The notes: generated by a model from the letters alone, not told the origin. A DNA stretch of 64,000 bases from Stenotrophomonas sp. ESTM1D_MKCIP4_1 (GCF_003086895.1 NZ_CP026004.1:3740684-3804683), one strand, 5' to 3'. Positions 37,541 through 47,183 are shown, counted from the first letter of the stretch. Program-made: numbers and translations.

Positions 37541-38437
37541 TCAGCTTTCTCCGCTGCCCGGGTTGCCGCTGCGGCGCTTGGCGCGCGGATGCGCAGCATC
37601 GTAGACCTTGGCCAGATGCTGAAAATCCAGGTGGGTGTAGATCTGGGTGGTCGCGATATCGGCGTGGCCCAGCAGTTCCTGTACGCCGCGCAGGTCGCCG
37701 GAGGATTCCAGGATGTGGCTGGCGAAACTGTGCCGCAGCATATGCGGGTGCACGTGCTTGAACAGACCCTGGCGCTGGGCCAGCTGGCGGATGCGGATCT
37801 GCACCGCGCGCTGGCTGATCGGCCCGTTGCGGCCGGGAAACACCGGCATGGCCGGGCCTCCCCCGCTTTCCGCCCGCCAGGCCTGCAGCGCCTCACGTGC
37901 GGGGCGGCCGAACGGCACCCGGCGCTGGCGGTTGCCCTTGCCCAGCACGTTCACCAGGCCACTGTCGAAATCCAGGTCGCGCCAGGTCAGCGCGCACACT
38001 TCGCTCAGGCGCAGGCCGGAGGAATAGAACAGTTCCAGCAGCGCGCGGTCGCGGCGGCCGAGGTCGCCCTCCGGTTCCAGCTCGACCAGCTGCACCGCCT
38101 CATCGGCATCCAGCACCTGCGGCAGCCGCCGCGGTGCACGGGGCGCCTTCAGGGTTGCGGCGGGGCTCACCTCGATGCGCCCGTGCTTGAGCAGCCACGC
38201 GTAGAAGCTGCGGCAGGCCGACAGGCGACGCTGCAGGCTCTTGGCTGACAATCCGCGACGATGCTCGTCGGCGACGAACTGGCGCAGCGTGTCGGCATCC
38301 AGCGCTTCCACGGCCACGCCGCGCGGCTCGGCCCACACCGACAGCGCGTCCAGATCGCGGCGGTACGCATCAAGCGTGTGCGCCGACATCCGTCGTTCCA
38401 CCTGCAGGTGCTGCAGGAAACGCTGTACCGCGCTCAT
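37541..38437 (-). CDS. xerC: Tyrosine recombinase XerC
   Basis: A 298-residue site-specific recombinase that acts with XerD at dif to resolve chromosome dimers. The N-terminal SAM-like core-binding domain spans ~1-90 and the catalytic domain follows. Active-site residues are Arg143 ([10 protein letters not shown]), Lys167, His232 and Arg235 ([12 protein letters not shown]), His258 (LGHADI) and Tyr267 (QIYTHL). It lies 16 bases after the DUF484 gene in the conserved lptM-dapF-DUF484-xerC order. Confidence 0.96.
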   Translation of the reverse strand: MSAVQRFLQHLQVERRMSAHTLDAYRRDLDALSVWAEPRGVAVEALDADTLRQFVADEHRRGLSAKSLQRRLSACRSFYAWLLKHGRIEVSPAATLKAPRAPRRLPQVLDADEAVQLVELEPEGDLGRRDRALLELFYSSGLRLSEVCALTWRDLDFDSGLVNVLGKGNRQRRVPFGRPAREALQAWRAESGGGPAMPVFPGRNGPISQRAVQIRIRQLAQRQGLFKHVHPHMLRHSFASHILESSGDLRGVQELLGHADIATTQIYTHLDFQHLAKVYDAAHPRAKRRSGNPGSGES

Positions 38438-38453
38438 GGCCGCGCCGCCCGGT

Positions 38454-39128
38454 TCAGCGCTCGAAACGCTTCAGGCCGGCAGCCAGCGCATCACCCATCA
38501 TGCGCAGGAACAACGTGCCCATGCCCGGGTAGAAGCGGTTGGCATCGTGGCTGCCGACGGCGATCAGGCCGATGCCCGGCAACGGCAGCAGTGCGGTGGT
38601 CTGCACTTCGTCGCTGCGTTCGCCGTACAGCACCGCGTTCTTTTCCGATTGAAGGCGCCCGCAGATCGGCTCACCGTCCTTCAGGCAATCGCGGAACGGA
38701 GCCAACCGCGCGTCGTCTGCCGCGATCACCTGCAGCCAGTCGGCCTGTTCCAGGCCGGCAACCGGGGTGTGCACCACCAGCCGCACCAGGTCGCCGGCAA
38801 AGTCTTCCTGCAGCGATGCCGCCATCGCACGCAGGGTGTCGGCGGCATTGCCCTGCTTCATCAGGGCCAGGGTCAGCTGGTGCGTGCGCACCGCCAACCG
38901 TTCATTGACCTGGGCGGTCGCACCCAGGTCGGCCAACCGTCGCGCCAGCTCGCGGTTCTTCTCGCGCAGCACTTCCAACTGGTAGCTGGCCAGCGACGCG
39001 GTGGGGCCGTCATCGCGCGGCACCACCAGGGTCAGGGCCAGGTCCGGGAACTGCTTGAGGAAGCCGGGATGACGCCGCAACCATGCAGCGACGTCATGGG
39101 CCCCGAGCTTGTCGACGGTCTCACTCAT
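38454..39128 (-). CDS. DUF484 family GAF-like protein
   Basis: A 224-residue cytoplasmic protein of the DUF484 family, which has a short helical N-terminus ([22 protein letters not shown], characteristic), a coiled coil ([18 protein letters not shown]) and a GAF-like C-terminal domain. It is nearly always found between dapF and xerC; its function is unknown. The ATG at 39128 overlaps the dapF stop (ATGA), which supports this start over one three codons upstream. Confidence 0.9.
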   Translation of the reverse strand: MSETVDKLGAHDVAAWLRRHPGFLKQFPDLALTLVVPRDDGPTASLASYQLEVLREKNRELARRLADLGATAQVNERLAVRTHQLTLALMKQGNAADTLRAMAASLQEDFAGDLVRLVVHTPVAGLEQADWLQVIAADDARLAPFRDCLKDGEPICGRLQSEKNAVLYGERSDEVQTTALLPLPGIGLIAVGSHDANRFYPGMGTLFLRMMGDALAAGLKRFER

Positions 39129-39976
39129 GCGATCCACTCCCCTTCAAAGACGAATGCGGTCGGACCGGCCATCACCACCGGCTGGCCTTCGCCCGGCCAC
39201 TGGATGCGCAGCTCGCCACCGGGCAGGCTGATGCGTGCATCGCCCTGCAGGCGGCCACGCTGCATCAGGGTGACCGCGGCAGCACAGGCGCCGCTGCCGC
39301 AGGCCAGGGTCTCGCCGACGCCACGTTCGTACACGCGCAGGCGCGCGTGGTCCGGACCGACCACCTGGGCGAAGCCCACGTTGACCGACTGCGGGAACGA
39401 TGCGTGCTGCTGCAGCAGCGCGCCGACGCGCTCGACCGGCGCGGCATCGATCAGGCCCACTTCGATGACCGCGTGCGGGTTGCCCATCGACACGGCGGAG
39501 AAGCGCACGGTTTCGCCCTGCAGCGGCAACAGGTACTCATCGCGCGGATGGGCGAAGCCCACCAGCGGCACCTGCGCCGGCTCGAACGCGGGAACCCCCA
39601 TGGCCACCGAGAAACGGCCATCGCCCAGCACCTGCACATCGTGACTGGCCAACGGGCTGTCGATCATGAAGTGATCGCCCTGGGCACTGCCTTCGCGCAC
39701 CAGCCAGGCGGCGATGCAGCGCGCGCCGTTGCCACACTGTTCGGAATTGGAGCCGTCGGCGTTCCAGATCCGGTAGGCGGCCACTGAACCTTCCGCACGC
39801 GGGGCTTCGACAGTCAGGATCTGGTCGCAGCCCACACCGGTGTGGCGGTCGGCCAAGCGCGCGGCCAGTTCCGGGGTCGGCGCCGGCGTGCCATCACGCA
39901 GGTCGATCACTACGAAATCGTTGCCCGCGCCATGCATCTTGCAGAAGCGCAGGGCCGTGGAGCCGGCCTTACTCAT
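39125..39976 (-). CDS. dapF: Diaminopimelate epimerase
   Basis: A 283-residue PLP-independent epimerase that makes meso-diaminopimelate for lysine and peptidoglycan. The two catalytic Cys are in [11 protein letters not shown] and ACGSGACAA, and [13 protein letters not shown] marks the start of the fold. Chosen ATG is 39974-39976 ([11 protein letters not shown]). The gene overlaps lptM by 8 bases at its start and the DUF484 gene by 4 at its end, so the group is tightly coupled. Confidence 0.97.
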   Translation of the reverse strand: MSKAGSTALRFCKMHGAGNDFVVIDLRDGTPAPTPELAARLADRHTGVGCDQILTVEAPRAEGSVAAYRIWNADGSNSEQCGNGARCIAAWLVREGSAQGDHFMIDSPLASHDVQVLGDGRFSVAMGVPAFEPAQVPLVGFAHPRDEYLLPLQGETVRFSAVSMGNPHAVIEVGLIDAAPVERVGALLQQHASFPQSVNVGFAQVVGPDHARLRVYERGVGETLACGSGACAAAVTLMQRGRLQGDARISLPGGELRIQWPGEGQPVVMAGPTAFVFEGEWIA

Positions 39977-40220
39977 TCCCATCATCCACCGGCTTGATCG
40001 GGTCCGGGGTGACCGACGGGCTGCCATCGCTGGTCGGCTGGGTGGCGGCGGGGGTGGCTTCCGGGCTGGCTTCAGGCGCGACGGCCGGCTCGACCGTCTC
40101 TTCCACCGGCACCGGCTTCTGCGGCAGCACCAGCGGGCCCTTGTTGCCACAGGCGGACAGGAACAGCAGCGAGGCCGCTGCCAGCGGAATCAGGATGGCA
40201 TTGCGATGGGGGATCTTCAT
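39969..40220 (-). CDS. lptM: LptM (YifL-like) small lipoprotein
   Basis: An 83-residue lipoprotein. The signal ends LSAC, followed by the family hallmark [10 protein letters not shown]. In E. coli the homologue LptM helps oxidative maturation of the LPS translocon LptD. Beyond the hallmark, the rest is a Pro/Glu/Thr-rich disordered tail. The gene heads the lptM-dapF-DUF484-xerC group, with a SMAG array just upstream. The ATG at 40220 gives the lipobox, and longer frames run into repeats. Confidence 0.85.
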   Translation of the reverse strand: MKIPHRNAILIPLAAASLLFLSACGNKGPLVLPQKPVPVEETVEPAVAPEASPEATPAATQPTSDGSPSVTPDPIKPVDDGNE

Positions 40221-40255
40221 GCGCCCGAGTATAGCCACTGGCGGCTGAGCGGAAG

Positions 40256-40571
40256 GTAGAGTCGACCGTTGGTCGACTGCTCTGCCAGCTGGCCGCGAAA
40301 ATCCCGCGCTGCGCGCGATGGTCGACCAACGGTCGACGTTACCCCTCCGGCGACACCCCTTCCGTTGGTTGGCTGCCCTGCTGGCTGGCCGCGAAAATCC
40401 CGCGCTGCGCGCGATGGTCGACCAACGGTCGACGCTACCCCTCCGGCAACACCCTCCTGTGGGTCGACTGCTCTGCTGGCTGACCGCGAAAACCCCGCGC
40501 TGCGCGCGATGGTCGACCAACGGTCGACCCTACCCCCTTCGGCAGCATTCCTTCCGGATGGTCGACGCTAC
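40256..40571. repeat. SMAG array with three ~90-base composites upstream of lptM
   Basis: The 347-base space holds only repeats. GTAG at 40256 starts a GTCGACCGTTGGTCGAC palindrome. The block containing GCCGCGAAAATCCCGCGCTGCGC and a GTCGACCAACGGTCGAC palindrome then occurs three times (near 40291-40340, 40389-40437, 40482-40530) with more divergence than the array at 59534. The last CTAC (40568-40571) overlaps the stop of the ybaN-like gene. Confidence 0.85.
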
Positions 40572-41002
40572 CCCGCCCGCCTGTCATCGGGCGGCGGCAG
40601 CGGCCGTGTCCACAGCCAGATCGCCACTGCGGTCATGCTGCCAATGGAGAACCATTTCACCCAGGCAACCGGCACGCACCACAGCATGATGCCGGCACAC
40701 ACGGCCATGGTGATCGTGGCCATCCATTTGCCATAGCGGCTCACCGCCCCATGCGCCTGCCAATTGGCGATGGCCGGGCCGAAGCGCGGGTGCTGCAGCA
40801 GCCAGCGGTGCAGCCGCTCGGAGCCGCGCGAAGCGGCCCAGGCCGATATGAGGATGAATACGGTGGTCGGCAGACCCGGCACGAAGATGCCGACGATGCC
40901 GGTGCCGAGGCTGGCGTAGGCCAGCAGCCACCACGCCCAGCGGAAACGCACCACCCGCGGCGGCGGGGTGTCATCCGGAGGGGGCGGCGTGGGTGCGGTC
41001 AT
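40568..41002 (-). CDS. ybaN: YbaN-like (DUF454) inner-membrane protein
   Basis: A 144-residue membrane protein of the DUF454 family. The core WWLLAYASLGTGIVGIFVPGLPTTVFILISAWAASRGSERLHRWLLQHPRFGPAIANW is diagnostic. Three or four hydrophobic segments are present, with Pro-rich termini. Function is unknown. The stop TAG (40570-40568) belongs to the GTAG head of a SMAG element. Confidence 0.88.
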   Translation of the reverse strand: MTAPTPPPPDDTPPPRVVRFRWAWWLLAYASLGTGIVGIFVPGLPTTVFILISAWAASRGSERLHRWLLQHPRFGPAIANWQAHGAVSRYGKWMATITMAVCAGIMLWCVPVAWVKWFSIGSMTAVAIWLWTRPLPPPDDRRAG

Positions 41003-41056
41003 GGCCGCAAGGATACCGGTTCAGGGTGCCAGGCAGTGCCCGGCACCCTGCCACGA

Positions 41057-43168
41057 TCACGGCTGGACGATGCCCAGCTGCTGCAGCACGAACGCGTACG
41101 ATTCGGACAGTTCGCGGTAACGCTGGAAGCGCCCGGACTTGCCGCCGTGGCCAGCCTCCATGTTGGTGCGGAACACGATCGGGAAGTGCCCGGTGTTGTC
41201 GTCACGCAGCTTGGCCACCCACTTGGCCGGCTCCCAGTACTGCACCTGCGAATCCCACAAGCCAGTGCCCACGAACAGCGCCGGGTAGGCCTGCTTCTTT
41301 ACATTGTCGTAGGGCGAGTAGGACAGCATGTAGTCGTAGTACGGCTTCTGCTCCGGGTTGCCCCACTCGTCGTATTCGTTGGTGGTCAGCGGGATGGTCG
41401 GGTCGAGCATGGTGGTGACCACGTCCACGAACGGCACCTGCGCCACCATCACCCGGTAGTCCTGCGGGGCCTGGTTTGCCACCGCGCCCATCAGCAGGCC
41501 ACCGGCGCTGCCACCGGAAGCCGCCACGCGGTCCTTGGCCGCCCAGCCCTGCGCCACCAGGCCACGGGTGACATCGATGAAGTCGTTGAACGTGTTCTGC
41601 TTGTGCAGCAGCTTGCCGTTCTCGTACCAGTCACGGCCCATTTCCTGGCCGCCACGGATATGGGCAATGGCGTACACCACGCCACGGTCGAGCAGGCTCA
41701 CAGCGGTCTGGTTGAAGTACGGGTCCATCGACATGCCGTAGCTGCCGTAGGCGTACTGGAACAGCGCGCCCTTGCCATCTTTCTGGTAGCCCTTGCGGTA
41801 CACCAGCGACACCGGCACCTTCACCCCGTCACGCGCGGTGATCCAGACGCGGTCGGTTTCATACTTCGAGGCGTCATAGCCGATCACCGGCTGCACCTTC
41901 AGCGTGCGGCGCTCGCCGGTGCCGGTGTTCAGCTCGAACACGGTGGTCGGGGTGGTCATCGAGGTGTAGACATAGCGCAGCCACGGCGTATCGGCTTCGG
42001 TGTTGTCGCCCAGGCCCATCGAGTACGCCGGCTCATCGGCCTTCACGTATTCGGTGCGGCCGTCCTTGAACAGCAGGCGCACGCGCTCCAGGCCTTCGGA
42101 ACGCTCGGCAATGGCGGTGTAGCTGTCGAACAGCTCGAAGCCTTCGATGAACACCGCCGTGTCGTGCGCGATCCAATCCTTCCACTGCGCGCGTGACGTG
42201 GCATCGGTCGGCGCGGTGACCAGCTTGAAGTTCTTCGCACCATCGTTGGTGCGGATCACCCAGCGGCCGTCGTAATGGTCGGCGTCATACTCGACATCGC
42301 GCTGGCGCGGGGCGAGCACGGTGAAGGTGGTGGGGTCGCTGGCCGGGGCGTAGCGCTCTTCCGACGACACCGTGCTGTGCACGCCGATGGTGATGAAGCG
42401 GTCGTCGCGGGTGCGCCCCAGGCCCATGTAGAAACTGTCGTCCTTCTCTTCGTAGACGACGGTGTCGGCGCTGGCCGGGGTGCCCAGCACGTGCTTCTTC
42501 ACCCGCACGGTCAGCAGGGTTTCCGGATCGTTCTCGACGTACAGCACGGTGCGGTTGTCGTCGGCCCAGACCAGATCGCCGGAGCTGCCGGTGATGACGT
42601 CGGGCAGCACCTTGCCGGTGGCCAGATCCTTGAAACGGATGGTGTACTGGCGGCGGCCAACGTCATCGTCGGCCCAGGCCAGCAGCTGGTTGTCCTGGCT
42701 GACTTCCATCGAGCCGACGCTGAAATAGCCCTTGCCGGCGGCCATCGCATTGACGTCCAGCAGGATTTCCTCGGCCGCGTCCATGCTGCCCTTGCGGCGT
42801 GCGTGGATGGGATAGTCCTGGCCGGTCTCGAAGCGGCTGTAGTACCAGTAGCCGCGCTCGCGCGCCGGCACGCTGGCATCGTCCTGCTTGATGCGGGCGA
42901 CGATTTCCTTGTACAGGGTGTCTTCCAGCGGCTTCAGCGGCGCCAGCAGCTGGTCGGTGTAGGCATTCTCGGCCTGCAGGTAGGCCAGCATGTCCTTGTT
43001 CTCGCGCTTGTCGTCGCGCAGCCAGTAATAGTCGTCGTTGCGGGTGGCGCCGAACGGCGCCTTGACCTCGTGCGGGTGCTTGGCGGCATCCGGCGGAACG
43101 GGCGGGGTGGCGGCGGTAACGGTGCTGGTCATCAGGCTGGCAAGCAACAGGCAGAGGGTGGATTTCAT
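41057..43168 (-). CDS. ptrB: Secreted S9A oligopeptidase B-like serine peptidase
   Basis: A 703-residue prolyl-oligopeptidase-family enzyme with a Sec signal peptide (ends VTAATPP), so probably periplasmic, unlike cytosolic E. coli PtrB. A beta-propeller spans ~70-420, then the alpha/beta-hydrolase domain. The nucleophile Ser is in ASGGSAGGLLMG, and the His in NMEAGHGGKSGR. IRGGQEMGRDWYENGKLLHKQNTFNDFI is a family block. Oligopeptidase B cleaves after Arg/Lys. The ATG at 43166-43168 has GGAG 9 bases before it. Confidence 0.92.
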   Translation of the reverse strand: MKSTLCLLLASLMTSTVTAATPPVPPDAAKHPHEVKAPFGATRNDDYYWLRDDKRENKDMLAYLQAENAYTDQLLAPLKPLEDTLYKEIVARIKQDDASVPARERGYWYYSRFETGQDYPIHARRKGSMDAAEEILLDVNAMAAGKGYFSVGSMEVSQDNQLLAWADDDVGRRQYTIRFKDLATGKVLPDVITGSSGDLVWADDNRTVLYVENDPETLLTVRVKKHVLGTPASADTVVYEEKDDSFYMGLGRTRDDRFITIGVHSTVSSEERYAPASDPTTFTVLAPRQRDVEYDADHYDGRWVIRTNDGAKNFKLVTAPTDATSRAQWKDWIAHDTAVFIEGFELFDSYTAIAERSEGLERVRLLFKDGRTEYVKADEPAYSMGLGDNTEADTPWLRYVYTSMTTPTTVFELNTGTGERRTLKVQPVIGYDASKYETDRVWITARDGVKVPVSLVYRKGYQKDGKGALFQYAYGSYGMSMDPYFNQTAVSLLDRGVVYAIAHIRGGQEMGRDWYENGKLLHKQNTFNDFIDVTRGLVAQGWAAKDRVAASGGSAGGLLMGAVANQAPQDYRVMVAQVPFVDVVTTMLDPTIPLTTNEYDEWGNPEQKPYYDYMLSYSPYDNVKKQAYPALFVGTGLWDSQVQYWEPAKWVAKLRDDNTGHFPIVFRTNMEAGHGGKSGRFQRYRELSESYAFVLQQLGIVQP

Positions 43169-43196
43169 GAAATAAGGCTCCAGGAGCATCAATGCA

Positions 43197-43403
43197 ATGG
43201 TCTTCGACGGGGTCAGATCCCTTTTCCCGAACAGGGATCTGACCCCAATCGCGGCGGGGCGGCAAGCCTGCGGATCGTCATGGTGGCCATGCCTGCCGGT
43301 CGTGCCGGCCGCTGGCCGGCCGAGGTTGCCGGCCAGCGGCCGGCACGACCGCGACCTTGCTGGGGTCAGAGCCCTTCTGCAGGCAAAAGGGATCCGACCC
43401 CGT
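43197..43403. repeat. Two GGGGTCAG elements flanking a SMAG pair
   Basis: GGGGTCAGATCCC.../...GGGATCTGACCCC (43208-43247) and GGGGTCAGAGCCC.../...GGGATCCGACCCC (43359-43401) are inverted repeats of one family. Between them lies an inverted pair of CCGGCC-type palindromes (43297-43350). This is the divergent space between the ptrB-like and aminotransferase genes. Confidence 0.8.
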
Positions 43404-43424
43404 CGTGCGGCGTACCATGGCTGC

Positions 43425-44609
43425 ATGAGCACCCTGCCCCACACGCCGGGCTACAGCCGGCGCAGCCATGAAATCGCCCCCTTCCACGTGATGTCCCTGC
43501 TGGCCCGCGCCCAGGCGCTGGAACAGGCCGGCCACGATGTGATCCATCTGGAGATCGGTGAGCCGGACTTCACCACGGCCGCGCCGGTCGTGCGCGCCGG
43601 CCAGGCCGCACTGGCCGCCGGCCATACCCGCTACACCGCCGCGCGCGGCCTGCCGGCCCTGCGTCAGGCGATCAGTGGCTTCTACCGCAGCCACTACGCG
43701 CTGGACATCGACCCCGAACGCATCCTGGTCACTCCGGGCGGCTCCGGTGCGCTGCTGCTGGCCAGCAGCCTGCTGGTCGACCCCGGCCGCCACTGGCTGC
43801 TGGCCGACCCTGGCTATCCCTGCAACCGCCATTTCCTGCGCCTGGTGGAAGGCGGCGCGCAGCTGGTGCCGGTCGGGCCGGACACCGCCTACCAGCTGAC
43901 CCCATCACTGGTGGACCAGCACTGGAACAACGACAGCGTGGGCGCGCTGGTCGCCTCGCCCGCCAATCCCACCGGCACCGTGCTGTCAGCCGACGAGCTG
44001 GCTGCCCTGTCGAAGGCGCTGCATGCGCGCGGTGGCCATCTGGTGGTGGACGAGATCTACCACGGCCTGACCTACGGCCTGGACGCGCCCAGCGTGCTGC
44101 AGGTGGATGACAGCGCGTTCGTGCTGAACAGCTTCTCCAAGTACTTCGGCATGACCGGCTGGCGGCTGGGCTGGCTGGTGGCGCCACCGGCGGCCGTGCC
44201 CGATCTGGAAAAGCTTGCCCAGAACCTGTACATCAGCGCGTCGAGCATTGCCCAGCACGCAGCGCTGGCGTGCTTCAGCGAAGAATCGATGGCGATCTTC
44301 GAGCAGCGCCGCGAAGCGTTCCGGCAGCGCCGCGATTTCCTGCTGCCTGCGTTGCGCGAGCTGGGCTTCCGCATCGAGGTGGAACCGCAGGGTGCGTTCT
44401 ACCTGTACGCCGACGTCAGCGCGTTCACCGATGATGCGCAGGCGTTCTGCGCGCACTTTCTGGAAACCGAACACGTGGCCTTTACGCCGGGCCTGGATTT
44501 CGGCTTCCACCGCGCCAACCAGCATGTGCGTCTGGCGTATACGCAGGAAGTGCCGCGGTTGCAGGAGGCGGTGGAGCGGATCGCGCGCGGGTTGAAACAT
44601 TTCCGGTAG
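43425..44609 (+). CDS. Class I/II PLP-dependent aminotransferase
   Basis: A 394-residue fold-type I aminotransferase. The PLP Lys is Lys239 in NSFSKYFGMTGWRLGW, with ASPANPTGTVLS, VVDEIYHGLTYG and RLAYTQE (substrate carboxylate Arg) also present. It resembles aspartate/branched-chain-type transaminases, but the amino donor cannot be assigned. No strong ribosome site precedes the ATG at 43425. The stop TAG (44607-44609) is the GTAG head of a SMAG element. It is flanked by two secreted peptidase genes on the opposite strand. Confidence 0.9.
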   Translation: MSTLPHTPGYSRRSHEIAPFHVMSLLARAQALEQAGHDVIHLEIGEPDFTTAAPVVRAGQAALAAGHTRYTAARGLPALRQAISGFYRSHYALDIDPERILVTPGGSGALLLASSLLVDPGRHWLLADPGYPCNRHFLRLVEGGAQLVPVGPDTAYQLTPSLVDQHWNNDSVGALVASPANPTGTVLSADELAALSKALHARGGHLVVDEIYHGLTYGLDAPSVLQVDDSAFVLNSFSKYFGMTGWRLGWLVAPPAAVPDLEKLAQNLYISASSIAQHAALACFSEESMAIFEQRREAFRQRRDFLLPALRELGFRIEVEPQGAFYLYADVSAFTDDAQAFCAHFLETEHVAFTPGLDFGFHRANQHVRLAYTQEVPRLQEAVERIARGLKHFR

Positions 44610-44656
44610 CGCCGGCCGCTGGCCGGCAGCGGTTTGCCGGCCAGCGGCCGGCACGA
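44606..44656. repeat. Inverted SMAG pair overlapping the aminotransferase stop
   Basis: GTAGCGCCGGCCGCTGGCC starts at 44606, inside the stop codon, followed by the inverted partner ending in CGAC near 44656. Confidence 0.85.
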
Positions 44657-44663
44657 CCCGAGA

Positions 44664-44697
44664 ACGAAAAACGCCGCCCGAGGGCGGCGTTTTCCGT
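44664..44697. terminator. Bidirectional terminator
   Basis: ACGCCGCCC/GGGCGGCGT stem with A-run before and T-run after, between the convergent aminotransferase and prolyl oligopeptidase genes. Confidence 0.88.
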
Positions 44698-44702
44698 TCT
44701 GC

Positions 44703-46799
44703 TTACTTACCGCCCAACCGCTCCCACAGGAAGCTGTAGGCCAGGGCCGACATGTGCGCGGCCTGCGCGTTGTTGGCTGCGCCGCCGTGGCCACCTTCGA
44801 TGTTCTCGTAGTACGTCACGTCCTTGCCGGCGTCGATCATCTTGGCCGCCATCTTGCGGGCATGGCCCGGATGCACGCGGTCATCGCGGGTGGAGGTGGT
44901 GAACAGCACCGGCGGGTAGGTCTTCTTCGCGTCGAACAGGTGGTACGGCGAGAAGGTCTTGATGAACTCCCAGTCGCTGGTGTCCGGGTTGCCGTACTCG
45001 GCCATCCACGAAGCGCCGGCCAGCAGGTGGCTGTAGCGCTTCATGTCCAGCAGCGGCACCTGCACCACCACCGCACCGAACAGTTCCGGGTACTGGGTGA
45101 GCATGTTGCCGGTGAGCAGGCCACCGTTGCTGCCACCCTGAACGCCCAGGTGCTTGGCGGAGGTGATTTTGCGGGTGACCAGATCCTGCGCCACCGCGGC
45201 CATGTCTTCATAGGCCTTGTGACGGTTCTGCTTCAGCGCGGCCTGGTGCCAGCGCGGACCGTACTCGCCGCCGCCGCGGATGTTGGCCACCACGTACACG
45301 CCGCCCTTTTCCAGCCAGGCACGGCCCATGCCGCCGGAATAGCTCGGGGTCAGCGAGATCTCGAAGCCACCGTAGCCGTACAGCAGGGTCGGGTTGGAAC
45401 CGTCCAGCTTCATCGTCTTGTCGTGCACCACGAAGTACGGCACGCGGGTGCCGTCCTTGCTGGTGGCGAAGTGCTGCTCGATCACCTTGCCTTCGGCATT
45501 GAAGAAGGCCGGCATGGTCTTCAGCGTTTCCGGGGCCTTGCCGATCTCGGCCAGGGCCAGGGTGGTCGGGGTCAGGTAGTCGGTGGCGGTCAGCCACACC
45601 GCGTCGCTGTCGTTGCTGTCCACCGCGCCGACGGCCAGGGTGCCGAAGGCCGGCGCACCGACGAAGTCACTCTTCTGCCAGCCGCTGGCGCCCGGGGTCA
45701 GCACCGACAGGCGGTTCTTGACGTCGTCGAGCACGTTCAGCACGAGGTGGTGCTGGGTCCAGGTCGCACCGGCCAGCGAGGTGGTCGCGGTCGGGGTGAA
45801 CAGCACCTCGAAATCACGCTTGCCGGCCAGGAAGTCATCCAGCTTGGTGGCCAGCAGCGAGCCGGAGGCGTAAGTCTTGCCGCCCACGGTCCACGGGTCG
45901 CGCAGTTCCAGGGTCAACCACTGCTTGTGCAGGCCCTTTTCGGCCGAGTTCGGCGCGTCGATCTTCGTCAGCGTGCCGTTGTCGGCGCGCAGGTACAGTT
46001 CGTTGTTGTAGAAGGCCAGCGTGCGGCTGACCAGATTGCGCTCGAAGCCCGGGGTGTCATCGTGCATCGCCGCGATGTACATGTCGTCCGGCTTGCCTTC
46101 GTAGACCACGCTGGCCGAAGACAGCGGCGTACCGCGCTTCCACAGCTTGGCCACGCGCGGGTAGCCGGAGGTGGTCATCGAACCGGCACCGAAATCGGTG
46201 TAGACGAACACCGAATCACGGTCGATCCAGCCCAGGCCACCCTTGGATTCGGGGCGGAAGAAGCCGTCCTTGATCCAGGTCTTGTTGGCCAGGTCGAATT
46301 CGCGGGTGACATCGGCATCAGCACCGCCACGCGACAGCGCGATCAGGCAGCGGCTGTAATCCGGGCGCAGGCAATCGGCGCCGTGCCAGACCCAGTTCTC
46401 GCCTTCGGCCTTGTTCAGCGCATCCAGGTCGAGCACGGTTTCCCACTGCGGCGAGGCCTTGCGGTACTCGGCCAGGGTGGTGCGGCGCCACAGGCCGCGC
46501 TCGTGCTGCTGGTCCTTCCAGAAGTTGTAGTAGTAATCGCCGATCTTCTGCACGCCGGGAATCTTGGCGTCCGAATCGAGCACCTCGCGGATGCTGGCTT
46601 CCATCTGCTTGAAGGCCGGGGTCTGCGCCAGGCGGCCCTCGGACTTGGCATTCTGTTCCTTGACCCAGGACAGCGGCTTGTCGCCGGTGACGTCCTCCAG
46701 CCAGGCGTAACGGTCGGTTTCTTCAGCAGCCACGGCGGTCCCCACCGAAGCAGCGGTCATCATGCCGGCCAGCAGGCAGGCGGAAGCGAATCGTGACAT
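44703..46799 (-). CDS. Secreted prolyl oligopeptidase (S9A)
   Basis: A 698-residue exported serine peptidase with a Sec signal peptide (ends GTAVAAEE), a seven-bladed propeller and a C-terminal hydrolase domain. The triad is visible: Ser in GVQGGSNGGLLTG, Asp in TSTRDDRVHP, His in IEGGHGGAANN. IRGGGEYGPRWHQAALKQNRHKAYEDM is the family block. It should cut small peptides after Pro. It is a distant paralogue of the oligopeptidase at 41057, and both act outside the cytoplasm. Confidence 0.94.
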   Translation of the reverse strand: MSRFASACLLAGMMTAASVGTAVAAEETDRYAWLEDVTGDKPLSWVKEQNAKSEGRLAQTPAFKQMEASIREVLDSDAKIPGVQKIGDYYYNFWKDQQHERGLWRRTTLAEYRKASPQWETVLDLDALNKAEGENWVWHGADCLRPDYSRCLIALSRGGADADVTREFDLANKTWIKDGFFRPESKGGLGWIDRDSVFVYTDFGAGSMTTSGYPRVAKLWKRGTPLSSASVVYEGKPDDMYIAAMHDDTPGFERNLVSRTLAFYNNELYLRADNGTLTKIDAPNSAEKGLHKQWLTLELRDPWTVGGKTYASGSLLATKLDDFLAGKRDFEVLFTPTATTSLAGATWTQHHLVLNVLDDVKNRLSVLTPGASGWQKSDFVGAPAFGTLAVGAVDSNDSDAVWLTATDYLTPTTLALAEIGKAPETLKTMPAFFNAEGKVIEQHFATSKDGTRVPYFVVHDKTMKLDGSNPTLLYGYGGFEISLTPSYSGGMGRAWLEKGGVYVVANIRGGGEYGPRWHQAALKQNRHKAYEDMAAVAQDLVTRKITSAKHLGVQGGSNGGLLTGNMLTQYPELFGAVVVQVPLLDMKRYSHLLAGASWMAEYGNPDTSDWEFIKTFSPYHLFDAKKTYPPVLFTTSTRDDRVHPGHARKMAAKMIDAGKDVTYYENIEGGHGGAANNAQAAHMSALAYSFLWERLGGK

Positions 46800-46868
46800 T
46801 GCGGTTCCAGGCAGTCATAAGCGCTGGAACGCTAGCACGGATCCCCGGGGCCGCCCCCGTGTCGAAGG

Positions 46869-47183
46869 TCAGGCCGTGGCCGTGCGCGTGCGCCGTGCCC
46901 GTGCTGGCAGGCGCCGGGCCTGTACGCCCGGCCCGCGCAGGCGGCGCAGCCACGCCCGCACGGGCAACGGGCAGCCCAGCAGTGCCCACCAGGCCGCCAG
47001 CGGCATGCCCACCAGCCACAACGGCAACCAACCCAGCCAGACGCTGCTGCCGCGCGCGGCCGGCCACACCAGCACCAGGGCCAGACCTGCCAGGGCCAGC
47101 TGCTGCACGCTGCGCAGCAGGCGAAGGTCGGAAGCGAAGCTGTCGCGTTCAGCAGGCTGGCGACGGGAAGAGCGTGCGTTCAT
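46869..47183 (-). CDS. Small membrane protein of unknown function
   Basis: A 104-residue protein with two predicted membrane helices (about 29-45 and 48-70) and a very basic, Arg-rich C-terminal tail. I recognise no family. The ATG at 47181-47183 is chosen because the upstream frame has no hydrophobic or conserved content. It is divergent from the lipocalin gene (126 bases between), which suggests a shared regulatory region. Confidence 0.6.
   Translation of the reverse strand: MNARSSRRQPAERDSFASDLRLLRSVQQLALAGLALVLVWPAARGSSVWLGWLPLWLVGMPLAAWWALLGCPLPVRAWLRRLRGPGVQARRLPARARRTRTATA

Noticed and set aside
37504-37896. A separate 130-residue minus-strand gene downstream of xerC
   Set aside because: It overlaps the catalytic C-terminus of XerC in another frame, has no ribosome site and is a shadow.
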